A DNA stretch of 64,000 bases from Paraburkholderia haematera. GTDB taxonomy: Bacteria; Pseudomonadota; Gammaproteobacteria; Burkholderiales; Burkholderiaceae. A program made the translations under genes and the position numbers. Positions 1-9,060 of this stretch are shown piece after piece (positions within the stretch are counted from its first letter, which is position 1; each line of letters begins with the position of its first letter). Under the pieces are notes generated by a model that did not search any database, had not been told where the DNA came from, and was given only the letters and a program-made list of their open reading frames with translations. The stretch is from positions 23,640 through 87,639 of the forward strand of contig NZ_CAJNBK010000026.1 in the NCBI RefSeq assembly GCF_905220975.1, in the 5' to 3' direction.

Positions 1-527
1 CCTTCGTTGTCGGCGACGATCTTGTTGTCGACCGGAATGCCCGGCAGGTGACGCGCCTTCGAGCCCGTAGCGATGATCACGTTCTTTGCTGTGACCACTT
101 CAGTTTCGCCTTCGCCGCTCACTTCGATCTGCACGCCGGCGTCCGTCTTGCCGGTGAACTTGCCATGGCCTTTGAGCCACGTGATCTTGTTCTTGCGGAA
201 CAGGAATTCGATGCCCTTCGTCATCTTCTCGACGATGCCTTCCTTGCGGGCCAGCATCTTCGTGATGTCGAGCTTCACGTCCGACACGTTGATACCGTGG
301 TCAGCGAGATGATGTTGCGCGTTTTCAAATTCTTCCGACGACGCGAGCAGCGCCTTCGACGGAATGCAACCCACGTTCAGACACGTGCCGCCGAGCTTCA
401 GCGTGCCGGCCGGGTTCTTCCATTTTTCGATACATGCGACGGTCTTGCCGAGCTGCGCTGCGCGGATAGCGGCGATGTAGCCGCCAGGGCCGGCGCCGAT
501 CACGACGACGTCAAATTCTTTGGACAT
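1..527 (-). CDS. lpdA: Dihydrolipoyl dehydrogenase (E3), N-terminal part
   Basis: This is the E3 flavoprotein, which reoxidises the lipoyl groups of the 2-oxoglutarate dehydrogenase complex using NAD. Only the first 175 or so residues are in the window; the rest lies beyond the left edge. The N-terminus has the FAD-binding GAGPGG Rossmann loop at residues 11-16. The redox-active pair C49 and C54 sits in a GGTCLNVGCIPSK motif, diagnostic for the family. The ATG at 525-527 is preceded by AAAGGAT at good spacing. The gene lies 139 bases after sucB on the same strand, so it is the third gene of sucA-sucB-lpdA and probably encodes the E3 dedicated to this complex. Confidence 0.96.
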   Translation of the reverse strand, partial: MSKEFDVVVIGAGPGGYIAAIRAAQLGKTVACIEKWKNPAGTLKLGGTCLNVGCIPSKALLASSEEFENAQHHLADHGINVSDVKLDITKMLARKEGIVEKMTKGIEFLFRKNKITWLKGHGKFTGKTDAGVQIEVSGEGETEVVTAKNVIIATGSKARHLPGIPVDNKIVADNE

Positions 528-666
528 GACAATCCTTTTGATGGCGAAACGGCGCGCGGCCACGCTTCGTTGCGCGCGTCGTTCCAGTACTGCGGAATGC
601 TAAAGACATGCTGCTGATATGGCGTCGACTTGCGCGATAGCAAGCCGACGCCGGCAGAACCGCCGA

Positions 667-1941
667 TTACAGGTCGAGCAGCAGGCGCGCCGGGTCTTCC
701 AGCGCATCCTTCATTGCGACCAGCGACAGCACCGCTTCGCGACCGTCGATGATCCGGTGGTCGTACGAGAGCGCCAGATAGTTCATCGGACGGATCACGA
801 TCTGGCCGTTTTCGACCACAGCGCGTTCCTTCGTGGCGTGCACGCCCAGAATGGCGGACTGCGGCGGGTTGATAATCGGCGTCGACAGCATCGAACCGAA
901 CACACCACCGTTCGAGATCGAGAACGTACCACCCGTCATTTCTTCGATCGACAGCTTGCCGTCCTTCGCCTTCTGGCCGAATTCAGCAATCTTCTTTTCG
1001 ATTTCAGCGAGGCTCAGCTGATCTGCGTTGCGCAGGATCGGCACCACCAGGCCACGCGGCGAACCGACCGCGATACCGATGTCGAAGTAGCCGTGATAGA
1101 CGATGTCGTTACCGTCGATCGACGCATTCACGAGCGGGAATTTCTTCAGCGCGTGAACAGCCGCCTTCACGAAGAACGACATGAAGCCCAGCTTCACGCC
1201 ATGTTCCTTTTCGAACTTGTCTTTGTACTTGTTGCGCAGGTCCATCACCGGCGCCATGTTCACTTCGTTGAACGTGGTGAGGATGGCGTTGGTTTGTTGC
1301 GACTCGAGCAGACGCTCGGCGATACGCGCACGCAGACGCGACATCGGCACGCGCTGTTCCGGACGGTCCTTCAGCCATTGCTCGGCCGAGGCCGGTGCCT
1401 TGACGTCCGGCAGCGACGGCTTCGCAGCCTTCGGTGCGGCAGCCGGAGCCGGTGCAGCCTTGGCGGCCGGTGCGGCTTGACCCGCGCTCAGCACGTCACC
1501 CTTGGTGATGCGGCCGTCGCGGCCCGTGCCGGCGACGTCGCCTGCGGCGAGGCCCGCCTCGGCCATCAGCTTGCCGGCAGCCGGCGAAGCAGCGGTGTTC
1601 GCACCCGTTGCGGATGCAGCCTGAGCGGCCGGTGCCGCTGCCGATGCGGCAACCGGAGCCGGCTTCACTTCGGCTTCGACAGCAGCGGCGCCTGCCTTGC
1701 CTTCGGTGTCGATCTTGGCGATCACCTGATCCGCGACGACGATATCGCCGTCGTTCGAGATCACTTGTGCGAGCACGCCGGCGGAGGGTGCCGGCACTTC
1801 GAGCACGACCTTGTCGGTCTCGATTTCGATGAGAATTTCGTCTTGTGCAACAGCCTCGCCGGGCTTCTTCTTCCACTGCAGCATGGTGGCTTCCGAGACC
1901 GACTCGGACAGCTGGGGAACCTTGACTTCAACAATAGCCAT
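667..1941 (-). CDS. sucB: 2-oxoglutarate dehydrogenase E2, dihydrolipoyl succinyltransferase
   Basis: This TCA-cycle enzyme transfers the succinyl group to CoA and forms the core of the 2-oxoglutarate dehydrogenase complex. The 424-residue length is normal. An N-terminal lipoyl domain (about residues 1-77) carries the lipoylation site K44 in an ETDKVV motif. An Ala/Pro-rich linker follows, then a peripheral-subunit-binding domain (about 120-155) and the catalytic acyltransferase domain. The DHRIIDGRE motif near the end gives the catalytic H395 and D399. The start has AGGAT about 8 bases upstream. It lies between sucA and lpdA in one operon and acts in the cytoplasm. Confidence 0.97.
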   Translation of the reverse strand: MAIVEVKVPQLSESVSEATMLQWKKKPGEAVAQDEILIEIETDKVVLEVPAPSAGVLAQVISNDGDIVVADQVIAKIDTEGKAGAAAVEAEVKPAPVAASAAAPAAQAASATGANTAASPAAGKLMAEAGLAAGDVAGTGRDGRITKGDVLSAGQAAPAAKAAPAPAAAPKAAKPSLPDVKAPASAEQWLKDRPEQRVPMSRLRARIAERLLESQQTNAILTTFNEVNMAPVMDLRNKYKDKFEKEHGVKLGFMSFFVKAAVHALKKFPLVNASIDGNDIVYHGYFDIGIAVGSPRGLVVPILRNADQLSLAEIEKKIAEFGQKAKDGKLSIEEMTGGTFSISNGGVFGSMLSTPIINPPQSAILGVHATKERAVVENGQIVIRPMNYLALSYDHRIIDGREAVLSLVAMKDALEDPARLLLDL

Positions 1942-2044
1942 TATGAGTATCCTGAATACGTATCGGGTGACGGCGCGCGATCCATGAACCCGCGACGACC
2001 GCCTGCGAACCTCGAATGCCGTGACTGATCATTCAGACACGGCA

Positions 2045-2069
2045 CGGGAAAGCGCCCTGCGCTTTCCCG
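2045..2069 (-). other. Intercistronic stem-loop between sucA and sucB
   Basis: Two 11-base arms (2045-2055 and 2059-2069) pair perfectly around a 3-base loop just after the sucA stop codon. There is no run of T after it on the minus strand, so it does not look like an intrinsic terminator. It may instead protect the end of the sucA message or set the ratio of E1 to E2. That role is inferred. Confidence 0.5.
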
Positions 2070-2084
2070 GTTCGGTTCTAGTGT

Positions 2085-4946
2085 TTATTTAGCGATCGAC
2101 GCGCTCTTCAGGCGGCCGAAAGCGCCTTCGATCAGCCCCTTCTGCTGCTCGTAGTGCTTCGCGTAGTAGCCGACTGCCGGCGAGGCCGAAGCCGGACGTC
2201 CGCTGTATGCCAGCTTCTGCCCTTCCTTCATGCCTTCCTTCAGGTGGTGCTCGATGTAGAACCACGGGCCTTGATTCTGCGGCTCGTCCTGCACCCAGAC
2301 CACTTCGGTCGCGTTGTCGTACTTCTTCATTTCCGCTTCGAACTGCTTATGCGCGAACGGATAGAGCTGTTCGATACGGATGATCGCGACGTCGTTCGAC
2401 TTCGATTCACGGCGATGTGCCAGCAGGTCGTAGTACACGCGACCCGAGCAGGCCACCACGCGCTTGACCTTCTTCGGCTCGATCGCTTCGTCGATTTCGC
2501 CGATGATCGGCTGGAACGCACCCTTCGCCAGTTCGGACAGATCCGACACGGCTTCCTTGTGACGCAGCAGCGACTTCGGCGTAGCGACGATCAGCGGCTT
2601 CCTGAACAGGCGGATCATCTGACGGCGCAACAGGTGGAAAATCTGCGCCGGCGTGGTCGGTTGAACGACCTGCATGTTGTGGTCTGCGCACAGTTGCAGG
2701 AAACGCTCGATACGTGCCGACGAGTGCTCCGGACCTTGACCTTCATAGCCGTGCGGCAGCAGCATCGTGAGACCCGACACGCGGCCCCACTTCACTTCGC
2801 CCGACGAGATGAACTGGTCGATCACGACTTGCGCGCCGTTCACGAAGTCGCCGAACTGCGCTTCCCACGCGACGAACGTATTCGGTTCAGCGGTCGAGTA
2901 ACCGTATTCGAAGCCCAGCACCGCTTCTTCCGACAGCACCGAGTCGATCACCGTGAACTTCGCCTGACCTTCGGCGATGTTCTGCAGCGGCACGTAGGTG
3001 CCGTCGTTCCAGCGTTCGCGGTTCTGATCGTGCAGCACCGCGTGACGGTGCGTGAACGTGCCACGGCCCGAATCCTGACCGGTCAGGCGCACTGCATAGC
3101 CCGATGCGACCAGCGAAGCGAATGCCAGGTGTTCGCCCATGCCCCAGTCGAGCTTCGCTTCACCACGGCCCATCGCGCGACGGTCGTTGATGACGCGCTC
3201 AACCAGCGGGTGAACCTTGAAGTTTTCCGGGATCGTGGTGACGCGCTCAGCGAGGCGCTTCAACTCAGCCAGCGGCACTGCCGTGTCGGCTGCGTCGGTC
3301 CACTTGCGGTTCAGGAACGGAACCCAATCCACCGCGTACTTGCTCTTGTAGTTCGAGAGCACCGGGTCGATCGTGTGATGGCCTTCGTCCATCGCCTTGC
3401 GGTACGCCTTGACGTATTCGTCTGCGTCAGCCGCCGTGATCACGCCTTGTTGCACCAGCTTTTCAGCGTACAGCGCGCGCGTGCCCGGGTGCTTCGCAAT
3501 CGTCTTGTACATCAGCGGCTGCGTGACAGCCGGCGTGTCCTGCTCGTTGTGACCCAGCTTGCGGAAGCAGACGATGTCGACAACGACGTCCTTGTGGAAC
3601 TGCATCCGGAAGTCGATGGCCAACTGCGTAGCCAGCACAACCGCTTCAGGATCGTCACCGTTCACGTGCAGCACCGGCGCCTCGATCATCTTGACGACGT
3701 CCGAGCAGTACAACGTGGAGCGCGAATCGCGCGGGTCCGACGTCGTGAAACCGATCTGGTTGTTGATGACGATGTGCAGCGTGCCGTGCGTGCCGTAACC
3801 GCGCGTTTGCGCGAGGTTCAGCGTTTCCATCACGACGCCCTGGCCAGCGAAAGCCGCGTCGCCGTGGATCTGCACCGGCAGAACCTGCAGGCCGCTGTCG
3901 TCGCCGCGACGGTCCATACGGGCCTTGGCCGAGCCTTCGACCACCGGGTTGACGATTTCGAGGTGCGACGGGTTGAACGCGAGCGACAGGTGAACCGGGC
4001 CGCCTTCGGTCGAGACGTCCGACGAGAAACCCTTGTGGTACTTGACGTCGCCAGCCGGCAGGTCGTCGACGTGCTTGCCTTCGAATTCGGCAAACAGGTC
4101 CGCCGGCATCTTGCCGAGCGTATTGACCAGCACGTTCAGACGGCCACGGTGGGCCATGCCGATGACGATTTCCTGCACGCCGTTGGCGCCGCCGTGACGC
4201 ACGACTTCGTCCATCGAGGCGATGAAGCTTTCGCCGCCTTCGAGCGAGAAGCGTTTCTGGCCGACGTACTTGGTGTGCAGGAAGCGCTCGAGGCCTTCAG
4301 AGGCCGTCAGGCGATTCAGGATGTGCTTTTTCTTTTCATTGGAGAAGTTCGGCGTCGAACGGATCGACTCGAGCTTCTCTTTCCACCAGCGCTTCTGTTC
4401 CGGATCGCTGATGTACATGTACTCGGCGCCGATCGTGCCGCAGTACGTGTCACGCAGGGCCTGGACAATCTCGCGCAGCGAAGCACGCTCGAATCCGAAA
4501 TACAGATTCGTTGCGCTGAACTCCTGGTCCATGTCGGCTTCGGTGAAGTCGTAGAACGCGGGTTCAAGTTCGGGGATAGCGGGACGTTCGCGGCGCTTCA
4601 GGGGATCGAGATTGGCCCATTGCGAGCCGAGGAAGCGATATGCGCCGATGAGGGACTGCACATAAACTTGCTTGCGGGAGGTAGCGAGATCTTCGCCGCC
4701 GGCCGCCGTGCGCGGGATAAAGGCGTTAGCCTTGGCCCGTTGCGCAAACGATTCGACGATCGGGCCATGGGCCACGTCGTTGGCATTGCTGCCATCCGAT
4801 GCAGGGACGTTCTGCAACGCGTCGAAATAGCTGCGCCAGTTCTCGGGCACTGACGCCGGATTATCGAGATACGCTTCGTACATTTCTTCTACGTACGGAG
4901 CATTGCCGCCGAACAGATAAGAGTTCGACTGGAATTGCTTCATCAT
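2085..4946 (-). CDS. sucA: 2-oxoglutarate dehydrogenase E1 component
   Basis: SucA is the thiamine diphosphate-dependent decarboxylase that starts oxidative decarboxylation of 2-oxoglutarate in the TCA cycle. The protein is 953 residues, normal for the family. The N-terminal E2-contact segment (SNSYLFGGNAPYVEEMYEAY) and the dehydrogenase E1 and transketolase-like pyrimidine-binding regions are all present. An in-frame GTG lies 12 bases further upstream (4958), but it falls inside the AGGTGAG ribosome-binding site. The ATG at 4944-4946 is therefore the better start, giving a protein that begins MMKQFQ. It is the first gene of sucA-sucB-lpdA and has a structured leader. Confidence 0.96.
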   Translation of the reverse strand: MMKQFQSNSYLFGGNAPYVEEMYEAYLDNPASVPENWRSYFDALQNVPASDGSNANDVAHGPIVESFAQRAKANAFIPRTAAGGEDLATSRKQVYVQSLIGAYRFLGSQWANLDPLKRRERPAIPELEPAFYDFTEADMDQEFSATNLYFGFERASLREIVQALRDTYCGTIGAEYMYISDPEQKRWWKEKLESIRSTPNFSNEKKKHILNRLTASEGLERFLHTKYVGQKRFSLEGGESFIASMDEVVRHGGANGVQEIVIGMAHRGRLNVLVNTLGKMPADLFAEFEGKHVDDLPAGDVKYHKGFSSDVSTEGGPVHLSLAFNPSHLEIVNPVVEGSAKARMDRRGDDSGLQVLPVQIHGDAAFAGQGVVMETLNLAQTRGYGTHGTLHIVINNQIGFTTSDPRDSRSTLYCSDVVKMIEAPVLHVNGDDPEAVVLATQLAIDFRMQFHKDVVVDIVCFRKLGHNEQDTPAVTQPLMYKTIAKHPGTRALYAEKLVQQGVITAADADEYVKAYRKAMDEGHHTIDPVLSNYKSKYAVDWVPFLNRKWTDAADTAVPLAELKRLAERVTTIPENFKVHPLVERVINDRRAMGRGEAKLDWGMGEHLAFASLVASGYAVRLTGQDSGRGTFTHRHAVLHDQNRERWNDGTYVPLQNIAEGQAKFTVIDSVLSEEAVLGFEYGYSTAEPNTFVAWEAQFGDFVNGAQVVIDQFISSGEVKWGRVSGLTMLLPHGYEGQGPEHSSARIERFLQLCADHNMQVVQPTTPAQIFHLLRRQMIRLFRKPLIVATPKSLLRHKEAVSDLSELAKGAFQPIIGEIDEAIEPKKVKRVVACSGRVYYDLLAHRRESKSNDVAIIRIEQLYPFAHKQFEAEMKKYDNATEVVWVQDEPQNQGPWFYIEHHLKEGMKEGQKLAYSGRPASASPAVGYYAKHYEQQKGLIEGAFGRLKSASIAK

Positions 4947-5078
4947 TTTTACGCTCACCTTTCTTCGAGTTTCTCGAGAAATAGCGGGTTACAGAACCTT
5001 CCGCGACACGGCCTGACCGTTTAGCGGATTGCGCGAATCAAGTCTTGCTTGGAAGGACCTAAAACTTTGCACCCGGGG
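4947..5078 (-). ncRNA. sucA 5' leader, candidate sucA RNA motif
   Basis: Between the predicted promoter and the sucA start is a leader of about 130 bases. Immediately before AGGTGAG, the minus strand reads TTTCTCGAG, AAA, CTCGAAGAAA, which can fold into a hairpin next to or over the ribosome-binding site. A cis-regulatory sucA RNA motif that overlaps the Shine-Dalgarno sequence is described in Burkholderiales, and the position and order of genes fit it. I could not compare it with the covariance model, so the identification is inferred. Confidence 0.5.
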
Positions 5079-5087
5079 AGCATATCA
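5079..5087 (-). promoter_or_regulatory. Possible extended -10 promoter of sucA
   Basis: The minus strand reads TGATATGCT, an extended -10 element (TG, one base, TATGCT). No good -35 hexamer is visible at the right distance, which is acceptable for an extended -10 promoter. It would start the message near 5072. The rest of 5088-5636 holds no gene I can support; the short open frames there lack recognisable features and convincing starts. Confidence 0.35.
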
Positions 5088-5636
5088 CAGAACGGATAGT
5101 GCAGATAGCAGACGGATTGCCGCTCAAGCCCGTGGCGACGGGCTTTCAGCGACATTACCAGCGCTCGCAACAGTCTTCCTCAGAAAATGGGGGCAAACGC
5201 CTCGCAATTCGTTCGCCAGCAACAAGTAGCCGTGCACAACGAACTTAGACGGGCTTTTCACCAGAGAGCAGAAAGTCTGAAGTAAAGCGCGCTCGGACGA
5301 GCGAGCCGCCGCCCAAGCTTCTGCACAGGAAAGCGACTGCATCTTGCCGACGGCTGCACGGGCAACGCCCGGCCACACGTCAAGCTGCATACGATCATCC
5401 ACCTGATCAATTGATGCAGCACGCGAGGAATCCCGGCCCGCGCTCGCCCTTACGCCCTGATCGGCAGCGCCGCACCGCCGTCATATCTATTGAACACCTC
5501 GCCTGCGAGAATTTCCACACACTGGATGTGCGCAATACGGTTGCCGTATTGGCGCCCATAAGCGCGGATTGCCGAAACGGTTGCGCATCGGCGTGCCGTC
5601 CGATCCTGCGCCCCTCCCTCCAAAAAGGAACAGCAC

Positions 5637-6752
5637 ATGGAAGTCACTACTCAATACCCGAATGCATCCGCGCTAACCACGTCCTCAGAGGAATCCGCTG
5701 CCCGTACGGTGCACCCGAACGCGTCGCCGACTCAAGCAAAGGTTTTTTCTGAGTCCGATGTCAGCCGTCAATTCGCAATGAGGCCAGATGACCTGTCAGT
5801 CAAATTGCATCCCAAGGCGAGCATGTTTCCCCAAGCCGGGGCCAGCAAAGCTCCGCCAGACGCCGACCAGACACTCAGTCGGCAAAAGCGCGGCCCCGTG
5901 TTGAGCGCGTTGGGAGCATGTGCGAAATCGGAGTTTAGAGAATGCCGGGGTGGCGAGGCTCTCAAAGATAGCGCATCGTCATTCGTGAAATTCGATCAAT
6001 TCAGCCACAAAGAGACTATGGGTGACGAGAGGCGTGGAACGTGCTACGGCATCGTTCGGGCAGCAATGGGTGACATCGACAACAATCTTGCGAGGGGGGC
6101 GGCGACAGATTTACTGTCAGTGGTCACCAACATGCGCACAGACATGAGCAGCGGCAGAGCAACCCAAAACGGCCTTTATGACAGAATCGAAGCACTCCAG
6201 CGCGACCAGAACAACCGCCTCAGCCTACGAAATTACAGCAGTTCCTCGAGCATGAATATGAACCCGAACGCCAGCGTGTCGCATGAGGGACGCATAGACG
6301 CCCTTATAGACGCCGTAGGCAACGTGCACGGACTGGCCCCGGGTGACCTCGCACTCATAGGCGTACGCGTGCAACGCCCTGGTGAGCCTGCGTTGCCTAA
6401 CGGTCATGTCCTACTGGTACAGCGCCTTCCCTCTGATGTACATGACCCGGGAGAAAACTCCCCAGAACGACATGCCATCTTCGATCCAAACAACGGTGTG
6501 TTCGTATACAACAGCTTGAGTGCCATGCAAAGCGCCTTGCGAGGCTATATGGATTCAGCATTTGCCGAGGATGGTTATCACGCCGTACCGGACAGGGTCA
6601 GCTACCTTCGTCTGGATGGGTCAGGAAGTGGGAGTCAGCCGTTTACGCCCTTCTCCCCCTTCCGCCCCTTACTCACCCCCCCCGATGCCCCTCTACCTAC
6701 CGAGCCTCCAGAAATTGCGCAGCACAATTTTCGCGGATTGGATGAGCTCTAA
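5637..6752 (+). CDS. YopT/AvrPphB-like (C58) cysteine protease, putative secreted effector
   Basis: The 371-residue protein carries the spaced signature of the C58 papain-like proteases, which type III secretion systems deliver into host cells. C136 lies in a GTCYGI motif, H257 in NGHVLLV, and D283 in IFDPNNGVFVY. This order and spacing are close to the YopT triad, C139, H258 and D274, as I remember it. The first 100 residues are Ser/Thr/Ala-rich and without evident fold, as in secreted effectors; the tail (about 330-360) is Pro-rich. AAGGAA lies 7 bases before the ATG. GC content looks clearly lower than its neighbours, suggesting transfer. No secretion genes, chaperone or hrp-type promoter box are visible nearby. 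The fold call is inference from motifs; the substrate is unknown. Confidence 0.6.
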   Translation: MEVTTQYPNASALTTSSEESAARTVHPNASPTQAKVFSESDVSRQFAMRPDDLSVKLHPKASMFPQAGASKAPPDADQTLSRQKRGPVLSALGACAKSEFRECRGGEALKDSASSFVKFDQFSHKETMGDERRGTCYGIVRAAMGDIDNNLARGAATDLLSVVTNMRTDMSSGRATQNGLYDRIEALQRDQNNRLSLRNYSSSSSMNMNPNASVSHEGRIDALIDAVGNVHGLAPGDLALIGVRVQRPGEPALPNGHVLLVQRLPSDVHDPGENSPERHAIFDPNNGVFVYNSLSAMQSALRGYMDSAFAEDGYHAVPDRVSYLRLDGSGSGSQPFTPFSPFRPLLTPPDAPLPTEPPEIAQHNFRGLDEL

Positions 6753-6820
6753 TGGCGCCGTGGATAAATCTGGCATGTGACCAGGTTGCGGAATCCCGCA
6801 TAGCTATCTAACGAAACAAA

Positions 6821-6852
6821 GAAGCCGTTCCGGGCATGCCCGGAACGGCTTC
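6821..6852. terminator. Bidirectional terminator between the C58 protease gene and typA
   Basis: This is a perfect 32-base palindrome with 14-base arms and a CATG loop. It is flanked by AAACAAA on the left and TTTT on the right, so it can work in both directions. It would end typA from the right and the protease gene from the left. Confidence 0.85.
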
Positions 6853-6915
6853 TTTTCATCATGCACGCGGCGTTGAAATCAGGAACGGCGCTCCCTCAAC
6901 GCACCGGCTACACGA

Positions 6916-8742
6916 TTAGTCCACCGCGCCCTTACGGCTCGCACTGCGGCGCTCGTGTTCCTTCAGGTAACGCTTGCGCAGACGGATGGATTGCGGCGTG
7001 ACTTCGACGAGCTCGTCGTCGTCGATGAATTCGACCGCGTATTCCAGCGACATCTGGATCGGCGGCACGAGGCGCACCGCTTCGTCGGTACCCGACGAAC
7101 GCACGTTGGTCAGCTGCTTGCCCTTGATCGGGTTCACGACCAGGTCGTTGTCACGGCTGTGAATGCCGATGATCATGCCTTCATACAGCGGCTCGCCCGG
7201 CGACACGAACATACGGCCGCGATCCTGCAGCTTCCACAGTGCGTACGCCACGGCTGCGCCGTCGTCCTGCGAAATCAGCACGCCATTGCGACGCTCGCCC
7301 ACCGCGCCTTCCTTGACCGGCTGATACGAATCGAACGTGTGGCTCATCAGGCCCGTGCCGCGCGTGAGCGTCAGGAATTCCGACTGGAAGCCGATCAGGC
7401 CACGTGCCGAAATACGGTACTCGAGACGCGTACGGCCACGGCCGTCCGACGCCATGTCGAGCATTTCGCCCTTACGGCGGCCCAGCTCTTCCATCACGCC
7501 GCCCTGGTGGCCGTCTTCCATGTCGACGGTCAGGTTTTCGTACGGCTCATGCTTCACGCCGTCGATGTCCTGCATCACCACGCGCGGACGCGACACGGCC
7601 AGCTCGTAGCCTTCACGGCGCATGTTTTCCACGAGAATCGTCAGGTGCAATTCGCCGCGACCCGCCACTTCGAAGGTGGTTTCGTCGCCGGTTTCTTTCA
7701 CGCGCAGCGCGACGTTGTGGTTCAGTTCCTTCATCAGGCGGTCACGAATCTGACGGCTCGTGACGAACTTGCCTTCGCGGCCGGCCAGCGGCGACGAATT
7801 GACAAGGAAGTTCATCGTCAGGGTCGGTTCGTCGACGGTGATCATCGGCAGCGCTTCCGGCTGTTCCGGTGCGCAGATGGTCACGCCGATACCGATTTCT
7901 TCGATACCGTTGATCAGCACGATGTCGCCGGCTTCAGCCGAATCCACCTGCACGCGCTCCAGGCCCTTGAACGACAGCACCTGGTTGATCTTGCGGTTCA
8001 GGATCGCACCATCGGGGCCCGAACGTACGGCGACGGACATGCCCGGCTTGATCGTGCCACGCGTAATGCGGCCCACGCCGATACGGCCGACGTACGACGA
8101 ATAATCCAGCGACGTGATCTGCAGTTGCAGCGGCGCAGCCGGATCGGCCGGGCGAACCGGCACGTGTTGCAGCACGGCTTCGAACAGCGGACGCATGTCG
8201 CCTTCGCGCACATCCGCCGTGAGGCCGGCATAGCCGTTCAGACCCGACGCGTAGACGATCGGGAAGTCGAGTTGTTCGTCAGTTGCACCCAGCTTGTCGA
8301 ACAGGTCGAAGGTCTGGTTGATCACCCAGTCGATCCGCGCGCCCGGCCGGTCAACCTTGTTGATCACGACGATCGGCTTGAGGCCGAGCGCCAGCGCCTT
8401 CTTGGTCACGAAGCGCGTTTGCGGCATCGGGCCTTCAACGGCGTCGACCAGCAATAGCACGGAGTCGACCATCGACAGCACGCGCTCCACTTCACCACCG
8501 AAGTCGGCGTGGCCCGGGGTGTCGACGATGTTGATGTGCGTGCCCTCGTACTCGACCGCGCAGTTCTTCGAAAGAATCGTGATGCCACGCTCCTTTTCGA
8601 TGTCGTTCGAGTCCATCACGCGCTCGACAACCTGCTGGTTGTCGCGGAACGTGGCGGTCTGGCGGAGAAGCTGATCGACGAGCGTGGTCTTGCCGTGGTC
8701 GACGTGGGCAATGATGGCGATGTTGCGTAGGGCGCGAGTCAT
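6916..8742 (-). CDS. typA: Ribosome-associated GTPase TypA/BipA
   Basis: TypA/BipA is a translational GTPase related to EF-G that binds ribosomes and is needed under stress and in the cold. The G1 loop HVDHGKTT is at residues 13-20 and the DTPGHADFGGE and NKVDRPGA motifs follow. EF-G-like domains and the BipA C-terminal domain complete the 608-residue protein. The open frame extends to 8829, but the -10 box TATAAT at 8828-8833 overlaps that end. The ATG at 8740-8742, beginning MTRALRNIAI as in the family, is therefore the start. Confidence 0.96.
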   Translation of the reverse strand: MTRALRNIAIIAHVDHGKTTLVDQLLRQTATFRDNQQVVERVMDSNDIEKERGITILSKNCAVEYEGTHINIVDTPGHADFGGEVERVLSMVDSVLLLVDAVEGPMPQTRFVTKKALALGLKPIVVINKVDRPGARIDWVINQTFDLFDKLGATDEQLDFPIVYASGLNGYAGLTADVREGDMRPLFEAVLQHVPVRPADPAAPLQLQITSLDYSSYVGRIGVGRITRGTIKPGMSVAVRSGPDGAILNRKINQVLSFKGLERVQVDSAEAGDIVLINGIEEIGIGVTICAPEQPEALPMITVDEPTLTMNFLVNSSPLAGREGKFVTSRQIRDRLMKELNHNVALRVKETGDETTFEVAGRGELHLTILVENMRREGYELAVSRPRVVMQDIDGVKHEPYENLTVDMEDGHQGGVMEELGRRKGEMLDMASDGRGRTRLEYRISARGLIGFQSEFLTLTRGTGLMSHTFDSYQPVKEGAVGERRNGVLISQDDGAAVAYALWKLQDRGRMFVSPGEPLYEGMIIGIHSRDNDLVVNPIKGKQLTNVRSSGTDEAVRLVPPIQMSLEYAVEFIDDDELVEVTPQSIRLRKRYLKEHERRSASRKGAVD

Positions 8743-8827
8743 AGGAACCTGGAGGCAGTTGAGTGCGCCAGCAGCAGCATTGTGTACGAAGCCAACAAAG
8801 CCCAAAGCGCACTTTTGGGAACCCAAC

Positions 8828-8836
8828 ATTATAGCA
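8828..8836 (-). promoter_or_regulatory. typA promoter, extended -10
   Basis: The minus strand reads TGCTATAAT, a perfect extended -10 sequence with no strong -35 hexamer. It places transcription start near 8821, leaving a leader of about 80 bases before typA. Confidence 0.6.
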
Positions 8837-8995
8837 CGCCCGAATGAAGCTTTCTGGTATTCCCTGATTACCCCACCATCTTCCAGGCAGCGGCGCGTAG
8901 GAAATGAACTCGCTGCGCATCGGCAATGCCCTACGCAAAACCGCTCGCATTGTGCCTTGAGCAGGAAAAGATCCTTGCCTAAGCTGTAATAACGC

Positions 8996-9025
8996 TTGCC
9001 GCGTCAACCAACCGTTGCCTATAAT
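8996..9025 (+). promoter_or_regulatory. Promoter of the marR-efflux operon with flanking direct repeats
   Basis: A -35 box TTGCCG (8996-9001) and a perfect -10 box TATAAT (9020-9025) are separated by 18 bases. Two copies of GTCAACCA lie at 9003-9010 and 9034-9041, exactly 31 bases apart, one in the spacer and one after the -10 box. That position would let a repressor such as the adjacent MarR protein block polymerase. The operator role is inferred. Confidence 0.6.
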
Positions 9026-9060
9026 CCTGCCTAGTCAACCATTGCATTCGCACGAGAATC

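Noticed and set aside
2154..4853. 899-residue open frame opposite sucA
   Set aside because: It lies wholly inside sucA on the other strand, has an Arg/His-rich composition typical of antisense frames in high-GC DNA, and matches no family I recognise.
4947..4958. GTG start for sucA at 4958
   Set aside because: The GTG is part of the AGGTGAG ribosome-binding site for the ATG at 4946.
5124..5402. 92-residue open frame on the minus strand upstream of sucA
   Set aside because: It lies just upstream of the sucA promoter, has no ribosome-binding site, and has no recognisable sequence features.
5400..5636. hrp or PIP-type box before the C58 protease gene
   Set aside because: I looked for TTCG-N16-TTCG and the GGAACC-type hrp box and found neither. 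The gene's regulation remains unknown.
8743..8829. Longer typA start at 8829
   Set aside because: The TATAAT -10 box overlaps it, and the extra 29 residues do not resemble TypA.
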